NCBI RefSeq assembly: GCF_037176765.1
Contig: NC_090034.1
Span: 91,163,000 to 91,226,999 of the forward strand
Length of the DNA stretch: 64,000 nt
DNA from: Anolis sagrei
Taxonomy: Eukaryota; Chordata; Lepidosauria; Squamata; Anolidae
Direction: 5' to 3'
In this document: one piece after another, positions 22,617-34,800 of the stretch
Layout of the letters: each line of letters opens with the position of its first letter
Position numbering within the stretch: the stretch's first letter is position 1
Translations under genes and position numbers: made by a program
Notes under the pieces: generated by a model
The model's input: the letters and a program-made list of their open reading frames with translations, nothing else
Told to the model about the DNA's origin: nothing
Databases searched by the model: none

Positions 22617-23400
22617 AGAATCATAGAGTTGGAAGAGACCTCATGGGCCATCCAGTCTAACCCCCTGCCAAGAAGCAGGAATATTGCATTCAAAGCACCT
22701 CTGACAGATGGCCATTCAGCCTCTATTTAAAAGCTTCCAAAGAAGGAGCCTTTACCTCACTCTGGGGCAGAGAGTTCCATTGATGAACAGCTCTCACAGT
22801 CAGGAAGTTCTTCCTAATGTTCAGATGAATCTCCTTTCTTGTAGTTTGAAGCCATTGTTCCGCGTCCTAGTCTACAGGGCAGCAGAAAACAAGTTCATTG
22901 CCTCCTCCGTATGATTTCTTCTCACATATTTATACATGGCTATCATGTCTCTCCTAAGCCTTCTCTTCTTCAGGCTAAACTCTTTAAGCCGCTCTTCATA
23001 GGGCTTGTTCTCCAGACCCTTGATCATTTTAGTTGCCCTTCTCTGGACACATTCCAGCTTGTCAACATCTCTCTTCAACTGTGGTGCCCAGAATTGGGCA
23101 CAATATTCCAGGTGTGCTCTAACCAAGGCAGAATAGAGGGGTAGCAGGACTTCCCTGGATCTAGACACTATATTATTGATGCAGGCCAAAATCCCATTGG
23201 CCTTTTTTGCCACCACATCACATTGTTGACTCATGTTTAACTTGTTGTCCATGAGGACTCCAAGATCTTTTTCACACTTACTGCTCTCAAGCCACGCGTC
23301 CCCCATTCTGTATCTTTGCATTTCTTTTTTTTCTGCCTAAGTGGAGTGTCTTGCATTTGTCCCTGTTGAGCTATTCATTTGATTTTAATCTCCCTTGAAT
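22617..23400 (-). mobile_element. CR1 LINE 3' part
   Basis: Encodes on the minus strand [58 protein letters not shown] and [15 protein letters not shown], the CR1 reverse-transcriptase C-terminus. An intact frame of 149 codons remains. The 3' end carries ATCATAGAGTTGGAAGAGAC. Confidence 0.9.
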
Positions 23401-24080
23401 CTTCTTGGCAAAGTCTTATCAAAAAGTCCAAACCAATCTCCCTCCTTATCAATGTGTTTGATAATTCCCAAGTTCTTTCCTGACCCTGCCCAAAATTTTT
23501 TATTATTTTCTCAGAGTACCCAAACTCTTACTAGGTCGTGCCCACAATGTGTAAATTTGACTTACAGCCGCCTTCAGCAAATAAGAGTTCTACTGCATGC
23601 ACAAAGCTGAATGTACTTTGCAGAACTTGGAGCACTTTGTAAATGTGTATCTCTGTACAAATCAAATCAACCAAGAGGTATGTGGAAGCTGATTATAATA
23701 CCTAACCATTTAGTTGCTTGAAGTTGAGGTTTAGCCTATGAACATTCAGTTCTACCTAATCATGAGAGCATCCTTTAATTGCCATTTAAAATCCCTATAC
23801 TTTTGAAGAAATGCATTATGGAATTGAATCTCTGGCTATATGTGAACCGCTCTGAGTACTCTATGGGGTGAGAAGGGTGGGGTATAAATATGGTAAATAA
23901 ATAAATATGTTGGAATGAATGTTTTAGTTATGTTTTGATGCTGAAGGATTCAATATATGCAGCCAAGTTTTCCCTATTTGGATAGTTGTCTAATATACCT
24001 GTTAGACTGCAATTCTGACACGCAATGTTCTTGATAATTCACTTATTATGTAGTTATTTGGACTTTTATCTGGTTCAAAA
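23401..24080. other. No gene; short L2 3' end
   Basis: 23846-23912 matches the L2 3' end (GAACCGCTCTGAGTACTC, GGTATAAATATGGTAAATAA). Nothing else recognised. Confidence 0.45.
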
Positions 24081-24084
24081 AATC

Positions 24085-24835
24085 TTCCAAAAACGATTGA
24101 TGATTTTTAAGAGATTGGGAACTTTGTATACAAGCTCCCATCACTGGACCCCACTCAATTCGTCAACTATCAGCCAGTTTCCAATCTCCCCTATTTGGGC
24201 AAAGTCATGGAACGTGAGGCGGCTTCGCAACTCCAGGGCTTCTTGGTGGACACTGATTATATAGATCTAGCATAGTCTAGATTTAGGACGGGACATGGGA
24301 CTAAACCAGTCTTGGTCACCTTAGTAGATGATCTATGCAGGGAACTAGACAGGGGAAATGTGTCCCTGTTGGCTCTGCTGGACCTCTCAACAGTCTTCGA
24401 TACCGTGGACCACAGTATCTTTCTGGAACACCTTGCAGGGATGGGACTTGTAGGCCCTGCTCTCGGTCCCACTGGCCTCGCAAACGCATTTGGTGGGGAC
24501 GAGGGACAGGGCCTTCTTGGTGGTGACCTCCCGTCTGTGAAACTTGCTCCCCAGCAAGATCAGGTCAGCTTCATCCCTCCTTTCTTTTAGGAAGAAATTG
24601 AAGTCATGGTTCTGGGATCAGGCCTTTGGACAGCAGACATGACAGCACTTTGGATGTCGAACTGGATAGGAAATGGCTATATGGATTGATGATAATGTTT
24701 TAAAATGTTTAATGTTTTAAATTGTTTATAACTTAAATTGCTGTTATATTTGTAATATCTGTTGGTACGTTGTGGCATCAAATTGTCCCCCCTCAGGGGG
24801 GTTAGAAATGTTGGAAATAAATAAATAAATAAAAT
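24085..24835 (+). mobile_element. L2 LINE, internally deleted
   Basis: Plus-strand L2 residues: reverse-transcriptase start ([14 protein letters not shown]-like words around 24165-24240), then LLDLSTVFDTVDHSIFLEHL at about 24390. It jumps to the 3' part and ends with GGGGTTAGAAATGTTGGAAATAAATAAAT. A large middle piece is missing. Confidence 0.75.
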
Positions 24836-24876
24836 ACAATTTCAAAATGAGAGTGGAGAAAGGATAATTATTGCAG

Positions 24877-25143
24877 CCCTTGAATCTGGGGAGCAGGGTG
24901 AGCTCCCACTGTTAGCCCCAGCTTCTGCCAACCTAGCAGTGCGGAAACATGTAAATGTGAGTAAATCAATAGGTACCGCTCCAGCAGGAAGGTAATGGCC
25001 CTCCATGCAGTCATGCCGGCCACATGGCCTTGGGGGTGTCTACGGATAATGCGAGCTCTTCGGCTCAGAAATGGAGATGAGCACCAACCCCAGAGTCAGA
25101 CACGACTGGACTTAATGTCAGGGTAAAACCTTTACCTTACCTA
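24877..25143 (+). mobile_element. Sauria-type SINE, 5' truncated
   Basis: Body from GGAGCAGGGTGAGCTCCCAC to the tail GACACGACTGGACTTAATGTC and ACCTTTACCTTACC. The tRNA head is absent. Confidence 0.85.
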
Positions 25144-25718
25144 GATTATAGCGTTAATTTGGTTTATGTATGCACTTATTCTTCTAGTGAGGAATTGCAA
25201 AGTCACCCTTTAAAACATACTTTGTGTAATTAACTGTATATCTTTATTGTGGAATGTATGCTTAATTTGTAATGAATATTTTGTCCCCATATAGCATATA
25301 TGTAATGTTGTGCATATTTTGTCAAAATAAAAATATGCCAAAAAATCCTACAGTTTTACAGAAAAACTGAATTTGTTTGGCATGTGTGGCCTGTGTGGCT
25401 TTGTTGTAGAGTTAGGAGAAGAATTAATAATGAGTAGAACTGGTTAATGGGAGGTGAATAAATCAGGAAATTATTGCATTTTAATTTAATCTTTAAAAAA
25501 TTATAAAAACAACCACTATCAACACATACAAAGATAAAAGAACCCCATTTTAAAAACACAGACCATCTGTAGTTAAAACTAGCTGCCATCCATTCACAAC
25601 TAAAGTGCCAGAGTGTCAACCTCAAAAAGTCAGATGTGTGTATGTGCACATATGCATATCAACGTTATTGCAGCTGTGTGGCTGAAAATAATCCGAAGCA
25701 CTGGAAATGTGGACTACC
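25144..25718. other. No recognised feature
   Basis: AT-rich sequence before the duplicated exon block. I looked here for a signal-peptide exon and found none. Confidence 0.4.
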
Positions 25719-25890
25719 TCCTTCCCATTTATTTAATTTGGCTTCCTCATCCAGATTCTTTCCAGAAATACATTTCAGATTCTTGAACTGGTTTGTGCCA
25801 CTGAATCCTCATGATTACTATCTTACATGGAGTTCTCTTTGCTCTTTCCAGTAGTTGACCTAACAGGGTGATTTTTCTTTTCCGTTGCAG

Positions 25891-25947
25891 AATTCAGGCA
25901 GCTTTGATGGCAACAATGTCGGAAGTGGCAGCATGAATGACAATGGA
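25891..25947 (+). pseudogene. Orphan duplicate of gene 1 exon 2
   Basis: This 57-nt exon is identical to 33758-33814, with intact acceptor and GTGAGT donor, but lies 5 kb upstream of the gene 1 promoter. I see no signal-peptide exon before it. It belongs to a duplicated block (about 25719-26003 plus 29556-29702, matching 33583-34023) later split by an L2 insertion. It is probably a stranded exon. It could be spliced only if an upstream promoter exists. Confidence 0.7.
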
Positions 25948-26003
25948 GTGAGTCCAGAATTCCTTTGATTTTTCAGATGATCAATAGTTCTGCTCTATAT
26001 TAT

Positions 26004-29000
26004 ATTTATTTATTTCCGTCACTTTTACCCCGCCCTTCTCACCCCCAAGGGGGGACTCAGGGCGGCTTACAGAGGAAGGCACAATTCGATGCCTTTGTCA
26101 CATATACATACATATATAAAAGCAATTAAACAGTTACAAATTAAAAATTAAAATCATCAATACACAATAATTCAATAACATAATAGTAGACTAATCCTGA
26201 GCTCAGCGTTCGGAGTTCCGTAGATCCATTCCGTCTCGTCAAATTCCAGCTCGTCATCAAGTCTTTCTTTAGCTGCCAGATGCCTGGTCCCATATCCAGG
26301 TTTTCAACTTTTTCCTAAATGAAAGAAGGGACGTTGCAGATCTAATCTCCCCGGGGAGTGAATTCCATAGGTGGGGGGCCACCACTGAGAAGGCCCTGCT
26401 CCTCGTCCCCGCCAATTTCACTTGTGATAGAAGCGGGGTCGAGAGCAGGGCCTCCCCAGAGGATCTTAGGTTCCGAGGTGGGACATAGAGGGAGATCCGT
26501 TCGGACAGATACACTGGGCCGGAACCGTATAGGTCAAAACCAGCACTTTGAATTGTGCTCGGAATTGGATCGGCAGCCAGTGGAGCTGACACAACAGGGG
26601 GGTGGTGTGCTCCCTGTATGTCGCTCCGGTGAGCAATCTGGCTTCCTCCCGCTGGACCAGTTGGAGTTTCCCAGCAATCTTCAAAGGCAACCCCACGTAG
26701 AGTGCGTTGCAGTAATCCAATCGGGATGTAACTAGAGCGTGGACCTCCGTGGCCAAGTCCGACTTCCCAAGGTACGGGCGCAGCTGGCGCACAAGTTTTA
26801 GTTGTGCAAAAGCTCTCCCGGCCACCGCCGAGACCTGGGGTTCCAGGCTCAGAGATGAATCCAGGATCACTCCCAAGCTGCGAACCTGTGTCTTCAGGGG
26901 GAGTGTAACCCCGTCGAACACAGGCTGTAACCCTATGCCCTGTTCGGCCTTACGACTGACCAGTAGGACCTCTGTCTTGTCTGGATTCAATTTCAATTTG
27001 TTAGCTCTCATCTAGTCCGACACAGCAGCCAAGCACTGGTTCAAGGTCTGGACAGCCTCCTTGGTGACAGGTGGAAAGGAGTGACAGATTTGGACATCAT
27101 CTGCGTAGAGATAACATCTCATTCCGAAACTCCGAATGATCTCCCCCAGCGGCTTCATGTAGATGTTAAATAACATCGGGGACAGAATTGAACCCTGTGG
27201 GACTCCACACAACAACGGTTGTGGGGCCGAACAGGTGTCACCCAGTAACACCTTCTGGGATCGTCCCTCAAGGAAGGATCGGAGCTACCGCAGAGCAGTG
27301 CCTCCGAGCCCCATGTCCATGAGGTGCCCCAGAAGGATACCGTGATCGACGGTATCGAAGGCCACTGAGAGGTCCAGCAGCACTAACAGGGACACACTCC
27401 CCCTGTCAAGCTCTCGGCGCAGATCATCTACCAAGGCGACCAAGGCTGTCTCAGTTCCATGTCCCGGCCTAAAGCCAGACTGTGCCGGATCTAGATAGTG
27501 TCTACCAAAAACCCCTGGAGTTGTGTTGCCACCACACGTTCCATGACTTTGCCCAAGTAGGGGAGATTGGAAACTGGCCGATAGTTGTCAAATTGAGTGG
27601 GATCCAGTGATGGTTTCTTCAACAGCGGTTTTATAACATCTTGTTTTAAGCTCGCTGGAAGTTTTCCTTCCTGTAAGGAGGCGTTAACCATCACCTTCAC
27701 CCACTCTGCCAAACCCCCTCTGGCTTCTTTTATCAGCCAGGATGGGCAGGGGTCTAGGATGCATGTGGTGGGTCGCACCTCTCCAAGGATCCTGTCCACA
27801 TCCTCAAGCTGAACCAATTGAAATGAATCCAACAAAACTGGACAAGCAGATGTTCTCGTTACATCCCCAGAGACTGCCGTTAACATGACGTCAAAGCCTG
27901 ACCGAATCCGCTCAATTTTATCCGTGAGGAATCGAGCAAATGCTTCACAGCGGGCCACAGAGTTATCCGAGGCCTCGCATTTTGGCGGATTTAACAGGCC
28001 CCTGACAACTCGGAAAAGCTCAGCCGGACGATTCTTCGTGGATGCAATATTGGCTGTAATAGATGTTTTTTGAGCTGCCGCTATTGCCACACTGTAGGAC
28101 CTTTAAAAGGCATTCAGGTGTGTTTGGGCTGGATTGGTGGGATTCTGGCACCACACGTACTCTAGTCTCCTCTTCTTTCGTTTCATCGCTGCCAGCTCCT
28201 CAGTAAACCAAGAGGCTGGTTTAGCTCGGTTACTCGAGAGGGGACGTTCCGGAGCGATTGTGTCAATTGCCCTGGTCAACTCACTGTCCCAGCGAGAGAC
28301 CAGAGCATCGACAGAGTCGCCGGCCGAGGAGGTGGAAAAATCCCCAAGAGCCGTCAGAACACCATTAGGATCCATAAGTCTCCTGGGGCGGACCGTTCTA
28401 ATGGGTCCACCACCCCTACGGAGGTTAGAAGGCACAGTTAGTTTAAATCTGATCAGGTGGTGATCGGTCCATGGCAATGGAGCGATGGTCAGCTCCTCCA
28501 CGCCGTCACCCTCATCCCATCCCTGCGCAAAAACCAAATCCAGCGTGTGCCCGGCACTATGGGTGGGACCAGATATTAGTTGGGACAGGCCCATGGTTGC
28601 CATGGCGGCCATGAAGTCCTGAGCTGCACCCGAGAGAGAGGCCTCGGCATGGACATTGAAATCTCCCAGGACCAAAAGCTGTTGGGAGCTCAAAGCCATG
28701 TCCGAGACCACTCCTGCTAGCTCAGGTAGGGAGACTGTAGTGCAGCGGGGTGGTCGGTACACTAACAGAATCCCTATCCTGTCCCAGTCACCTATCCTAA
28801 AGCCGGCACATTCAAACGAAGATGTTTGTGGGATGGGACGCCTGATCAGAGGGATAAACTCCTTATAGACCACTGCGACTCCTCCTCCCCACCCTCCAAG
28901 CCTTGGTTGGTGCTGAACAGAGTAACCTGGTGGACAGAGTTGGGAGAGATTAACCGCTCCCCCTTCGTCCAGCCAGGTCTCTGTTATACAAGCCAAGTCA

Positions 29001-29556
29001 GCATGTTCTTCTTGAATCAGATCTTTAATAATAGCTGTTTTTCCATTTACCGACCTGGCATTGAACAGCACCACCTTTAACCTGGAGGGACCACCATCCT
29101 GGCACCTCAGTTGTATCTTGTCAGGTGGATGTTTTAAAGCTGCCAATCTGTCTTTACTAATTTCAGGCCAAATTGTAGTCTCAATTTTTGGAATTGCCAA
29201 TGTTCTGTTATAAATTTTTGGCCGGATTTGATTTTTTCCTTGGGTTATTAGCATCTTTGGAGGTTGCCAATCTATTATTGTGAATTTTGGGCCGAAATAA
29301 ATAATTTGCTCTCCCTTTCCCGTATCTCCCTCTGCCTGTCACCACCCCTATGGCGGCGCCCCCACCCATGGACCCATCCCCCCCGAGGACATACCCTCCA
29401 TTTCCATCTATTGTTGTTCCATATGTTAGTGCTTGATGATAAGTGTAGTCACATATAATTGGGTCATGATGTTCCCTCCCCTTGAAATTACCTGCTCCTT
29501 CCAGTGTATTAAAGATGGTAAAGTGCACTAGTATCGATAGCAGCAGGATTGGTGTC
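26004..29556 (-). mobile_element. Nearly full-length L2-clade LINE
   Basis: Read on the minus strand it has a 5' region with a short open frame, then an apurinic-type endonuclease (VVLFNARSVNGKTAIIKDLI, ITETWL, LGDFNVHAE, WTDHHLIRF; 29254-28103). The reverse transcriptase follows ([20 protein letters not shown] at about 27550, YLYADDVQI near 27110) and then the C-terminal region (RLDYCNALY, TYREHTTPLLCQLHWLP). The frame is broken in several places, so it is inactive. The 3' end lies near 26004 in AT-rich sequence. Confidence 0.85.
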
Positions 29557-29849
29557 AATATAGCTACATATTGTTTCTGTAAAGGTGTGGCTAACTCCCA
29601 GCTGTTTCTACTTCCTTCTCTTTGATACCACATAGATAAGTGATTACACAGAAGTAGATATATTTTTACAGTAAGATTTGCATATCAAACTGTGAAATGA
29701 CAGTGAGTTCATTGTGAGGAAATGTGTATTTTGTTATAATGATTTCCCCATAATGTGTGTGGCATTAAAAGGGTCATTGTAGGGTCACTGCAGAGCAGGG
29801 AAATGTCACATGGAATGGAATTTTCAAAACAGTATAGACAAGTTTGGTT

Positions 29850-30117
29850 TTTTTAAAATCATGTCAGGAGTGACTTGAGAAACTGCAAGTCACTTCTGGT
29901 ATGAGAGAATTGGCCATCTGCAAGGACGTTCCCAGGGGATGCCCAGATGTTTTGATGTTTGATGATCCTTGTGGGAGGCTTCTCTCATGTCCTTGCATGA
30001 GGAGCTGGAGCTGATAGAGAGAGCTCATCCCTGCTCTCCCTGGATTCAAACCTCCGACCTGTCGGTCTTCAGTCCTGCCAAGCACAAGGGTTTAACCCAC
30101 TGTGCCACCGGGGGCAC
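29850..30117 (-). mobile_element. tRNA-derived SINE, second family
   Basis: Minus-strand copy with the tail (GTCAGGAGTGACTTGAGAAA as read on plus), the body GGCTTCTCTCATGTCC and a tRNA-like head near 30110. A (CAA)n run follows at 30138-30160. Confidence 0.85.
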
Positions 30118-30820
30118 CTTATAGACAAGTCATATAACAACAACAACAACAACAACAACAATGGGCCATGAAACATGCAGCACTCACAAATTGCTGCAGA
30201 TGCATTAGAAATTTAAAATATGAAATGTGAGGGTTGGGGCTATATTTGAATCATCATTACACACCAAAACACAAACACACATGTATCTATAATATAATAT
30301 ATACTATCTTATAGACAAGTCATAGGACAAAAAGGACCAAAAAAAAAAGGATGTCAAGAATACCCCTAAAGTGAAATTGACTTTGGATCAGCTCTGGGGG
30401 GTATATTCCGAGGAGGGACTCAGAACGGCTTCCAAACAGGCTTCCAAACCTCTCATGCACACAACCTGTTCTTGCTTCTGATCACTATTTATGTTGCTAT
30501 CCATAAGAAAAGAGACCAAAGAAGGGAAGGAAGAATTGCCTTTGCTTTGTCTTGGCTTTGTGATTAATCCAGAGAGCCAATCAGAATTGCTTACCAGGTC
30601 AGATATCCCTGACATTCCGATATCACAAATTCAAAGCAGAAAAGTGACTAATGACAGAACAAACATAGAGAAACAATGAATAAAATGAACAAAAGAGAGC
30701 AGGCAGCCTGGGAATATTAGGAATTTGTGGACCCAGGATTGGATAAGTGTGGGAGACACAGATTTTGGGTCTTTCTAGGGTGGAGTCACAGAGCGAGGCA
30801 CATAGAGGTTGGCACAGCCC
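30118..30820. other. 5' flank of gene 1
   Basis: No repeat recognised apart from the (CAA)n run and a short LINE-like segment near 30395-30440. It carries the upstream control region of gene 1. Confidence 0.4.
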
Positions 30821-30821
30821 A

Positions 30822-30840
30822 TGATAACATTCAATATAAA
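30822..30840 (+). promoter_or_regulatory. Gene 1 core promoter: GATA-type motif plus TATA box
   Basis: TGATAA at 30822-30827 and TATAAA at 30835-30840, about 70 bp before the ATG. The stretch TGATAACAT followed by TATAAATA is shared with the gene 2 promoter at the same spacing. GGAGTCAC just upstream (about 30780) resembles an AP-1 site. Transcription probably begins near 30866. Confidence 0.65.
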
Positions 30841-30906
30841 TATAGAACCCTTCTGTTCGCCATAATTCCCAAACTTCACTCAGGACAGAAAAGAAGCAAC
30901 ACCAGG

Positions 30907-30981
30907 ATGAAATTCCAAGTGATAGCTGCATTTCTTGTTATCTGCCTGCTCTCCCTGGAGGGGGCCAGAGCTGCACCCAGG
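30907..30981 (+). CDS. Gene 1 exon 1: signal peptide
   Basis: 75 coding nt, ending in GCA CCC AGG before a GTAAGG donor. The start is the first ATG after the TATA box, about 67 bp downstream of it. The predicted cleavage lies after ARA, leaving APR on the mature end. Gene 2 has a first exon of exactly the same length and ending (AAPV), so the two are paralogues. Confidence 0.85.
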
Positions 30982-31760
30982 GTAAGGATAAGCATGGTTT
31001 ACGGAAACGAGAATTAGGAACCAGGAGATACATGTATGTCTGTGTTTTGGTTTGTGGTGATGATTCAAATATAGCTCCACCCCACTCCAACCCTCACATT
31101 TCATATTTTAAATTTCTAATAAATCTACAGCAGTTCATGAGCAATGTATGTTTCATGTTAATAATAATAATAATAATAATAATATTTATTTATATCCTGA
31201 CCCATCTTCCAAAGGGACTCATGGCGGCTCACAACATAAATAATGCATAAAACATGATACAATAAACTACACAAGGTTTTTTTATGTCAGGAGTGACTTG
31301 AGAAACTGCAAGTTGCTTCTGGTGTGAGAGAATTGGCCGTCTGCAAGGATGTTGCCTAGGGGATGCCTGGATGTTTGATGTTTTATCCTCCTTGTGGGAG
31401 GCTTCTCTCATGTCCACGCATGGGGAGCTGGAGCTGACAGAGGGAGGTCAACCTGCTCTCCCTGAATTCAAACTGCTGACCTGTTGGTCAGCAGTCCTGT
31501 CGGCACAAGAGTTTAACCCATTGGGGGCTACATAAGGTAGACAATTAATAACATAACTAGAAGTCATCATCACCAGCACCACTTGCTAAATCCTGCATGG
31601 ACAGCTATTGCCAAAGATACAAAAGGAGGGAAGGGGAAAATATTCCAAAATGGTGGAAAAGATGTTTCTTGAGTATTGAAAAACCATTATGAGAAGAATC
31701 CTGCATTAATGAGAATGATCATAGTTTGAAACTTATTCTGTGCAACAGTCACACAAGGTT

Positions 31761-31838
<78 letters not shown>

Positions 31839-34800
31839 AGTATTTTCTGCACACAAAATTCTACCTCCTGTGCAAAAATTGATGGAAGTTTTCAAAAAGA
31901 AATTAGTGAATATTAAAATTAAAATTTGGTTTCCTGTAGTTGGACACTCTGCTCCAAATACCTGGAGTTTGAAGTTATTAGTTGCTGCCATTTCTATACT
32001 CTTTCATCTTTTTTTACTTTGGCTGTCTGTGTTCTCTTAAAAAGAGGGAAAATGTGTTACTGGATTGCAGTTCCCATTAGCCCAAACCAAGGGAGCCAAT
32101 ACGATGATATGAGTTGTAGTTTAAAAGGATTTGGAGCAGGGTGTCCAACTACAGGAAGCCAAATTTTAATTTAAAATTTCACCAATTCAATGTTCCCTAT
32201 CTCTACTCTAAAATTTACTGACTTTTTCAAAGCAGTTAATTGTTTTTACTTTGCAGAACAGCCCATCACATTGCCCCTGAAGCACTGATTCTGCCAGTCT
32301 TGCTTTATTTATTACAGAACCAGGTTTCAGAGTTCACTACAGATTCCATAGCCAGCTCTAGGGCTAAGGCTGATAGATTTCAGGATTTCACAATTGGTTT
32401 CTCTATTTTGCACATGATGGATCATTATATCACTCAGAATGCATTTCTCCTAGGGGGATTTGCAGCGTACTTTTTCTGAATATAAACTATTTCCACAAGA
32501 AACAATATAAACAAATGCTGCTCACAAAATGTGCATAATATTGGGAAAATGTTAAAAACATCAGAGAACATTTTCAAAAATGTGTACATTAACGAAATGC
32601 AAATTGGAATTGTTTGCATTAGGATAATGCACACAGGAATGCATCAGAACATTTGTTTTCTTTTTAGTTCCAAACGAATGCAGGAAAAAGATGGAGCAAA
32701 CATTAAATGGGAAATAAGAATATCAAATCTTAGGGATGTTCATCTCAAATTAACTTGCCTTCTGAATTGGTTTGCTTCAGTCTTTGGCTCTTATCTAGCC
32801 CTTGCTGTTAGGGTTGCCAACTTTTTCTGACGGGTTGTTGTGTGTTTTCTGGGCTGTATGGTGATGTTCCAGAAGCATTCTCTTCTGATGTTTCACCTCC
32901 ATCTATGGCAGGCATCCTCAGCGGTTGCGAGACCTCACATCCTCTGGTGTTTCCTGCCATAGATGCAGGCAAAACGTCAGAATGTTTTGGAGCATGGCCA
33001 TACAGCCCAGAAAATTCACAACAACCCAGTGATTCCAGCCATGAAAGCCCACGACAACACATTTTCTGACTTGGTTCATATGCCTTTTACTATAATAGGT
33101 GAAGGTAAAGGTTTTTCCCTGGCATTAAGTCCAGTTGTGTCCGACTTTGGGGGTTGGTGCTCATCTCCATTTCTTAGCCGAAGAGCCGACGCTGTCCACA
33201 GACACCTCCAAGGTCATGTGGCCAGCATGACTGCATGGAGCGCCATTACCTTCCCACTGGAGTGGTACCTATTGATCTCACATTTGCATGTTTTTGAACT
33301 GCTAGGTTGGCAGAAGCTGGGGCTGACAGTGGAAGCTCATGCCGCTCCCCGGATTTGAACCTGCGACCTTTCGGTCAACAAGTTTAGCAGCTCAGTGGTT
33401 TAACCAGAAATTTAGTGAGCAATGCTTGAAGAAACCTGCACTTGTTTAATTTCTACACATCGGACAGATTGCTGCTGAAAGAAGAGGAGGAATAAAGTTG
33501 GCAACCATATCTTTCTTTCAACTATGGCTAGGTGCTTGTTTTCTGCTTCCCTTATACTCTTCCTCGGTCTTTTTTGCCACTGCTTTCCTTCCCATTTATT
33601 TAATTTGGCTTCCTCATCCCAATTCTTTCCAGAAATACATTTCAGATTCTTGAACTGGTTGGTGCCACTGAATCCTCATGATGACTATCTTACATGGAGT
33701 TCTCTTTGATCTTTCCAGTAGTTGAGCTAACAGGGTGATTTTTCTTTTCCGTTGCAGAATTCAGGCAGCTTTGATGGCAACAATGTCGGAAGTGGCAGCA
33801 TGAATGACAATGGAGTGAGTCCAGAATTCCTTTGATTTTTCAGATGATCAATAGTTCTGCTCTATATTATATAGCTACATGTTGTTTCTGTAAAGGTGTG
33901 GCTAACTCCCAACTGATTCTGCTTCCTTCTCTTTGATACCACATAGATAAGTGATTACACAGAAGTAGATTTTTATAGTAAGATTTGCATGGAATACATT
34001 CTCAATCAAACTGCGAATTGACAGATTTGACTAAATCCTATTAAATTAGCTCCAACTTCAGCAAATGGTTAGAATTGTATCGGGGACTGGCAAAACATGC
34101 AAGGGAATGTGAACATGGATGGCAAACAGATAAATTCTAAATGTGATTGAATTTTATCCTCACATATCTGCAATTCTAGAAATTGAAGAAAAACAGGAAA
34201 ATGATTAATATTGGGAGGGTGAGCACCTTAATTTGCTACTTTCAATAGTTATGCTCCTACTTCTGGTTCAGCCATAGTGTAGTAGTTGATCATCTCAACT
34301 TTGTATTATCATCTTTTCTCAAGAAGGTCTAAATTTCAAAGAAGAGGAAAATTATGCTATACAAATTATTATGAGATATTCTAAATTTCATTTTTTATAT
34401 TGCAGAACTCATATGGGTTTGCAGCTTATGGAGTAAGTATTGACAAGTATATATGTGATCTATTTATATCTTGAATCCATCTTAAATCCTGTAGCAGTTC
34501 GTGCCTGTATTTCATCATTGCTGTTACATCTTGTAAATAAGGGAATATTATAAAATTCCCTAAACCCATGACGGCCATTGTCACCATGACTTCTCATTTT
34601 TGTATGCCTTGATTGCCATGCTTGATTGGGAATTTGAACTCTCGTCTCCCAAGGCACACAACTTTCATGTTGTGTCAGCTCCACTGGTTGCCAGTTTGCT
34701 ACCGAACATAATTCAAAGTGCTGGCTTTGGCATTTAAAGCCCTAAATGGCCCTGGCCCAATCTACCTGTCTGAACACATCTCCTTCTATGAACCACCACA

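Larger units (their letters stand above)
25719..29702 (+). repeat. Duplicate of the gene 1 exon-2 block, split by an L2 LINE
   Basis: The left part (25719-26003) and right part (29556-29702) align with the continuous stretch 33583-34023. The break falls in an AT-rich TATATTATAT site. Near identity of the exon suggests either a recent duplication or selection on the exon. The L2 insertion is younger than the duplication. Confidence 0.75.

Noticed and set aside
22872-23321. Open frame of 149 codons as a host gene
   Set aside because: It is the CR1 reverse-transcriptase C-terminus followed by the CR1 3' end.
26466-29254. Host endonuclease or reverse-transcriptase genes
   Set aside because: Endonuclease, YADD motif and 3' end lie in the order of an L2 LINE with frame breaks.
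30118-30170. CRISPR-like array in CAA/GTT repeats
   Set aside because: These are plain microsatellites without spacers.
32320-32370. Extra gene 1 exon after TTATTTATTACAG
   Set aside because: No donor in phase 0 at the family length, and the residues do not fit the repeat pattern.
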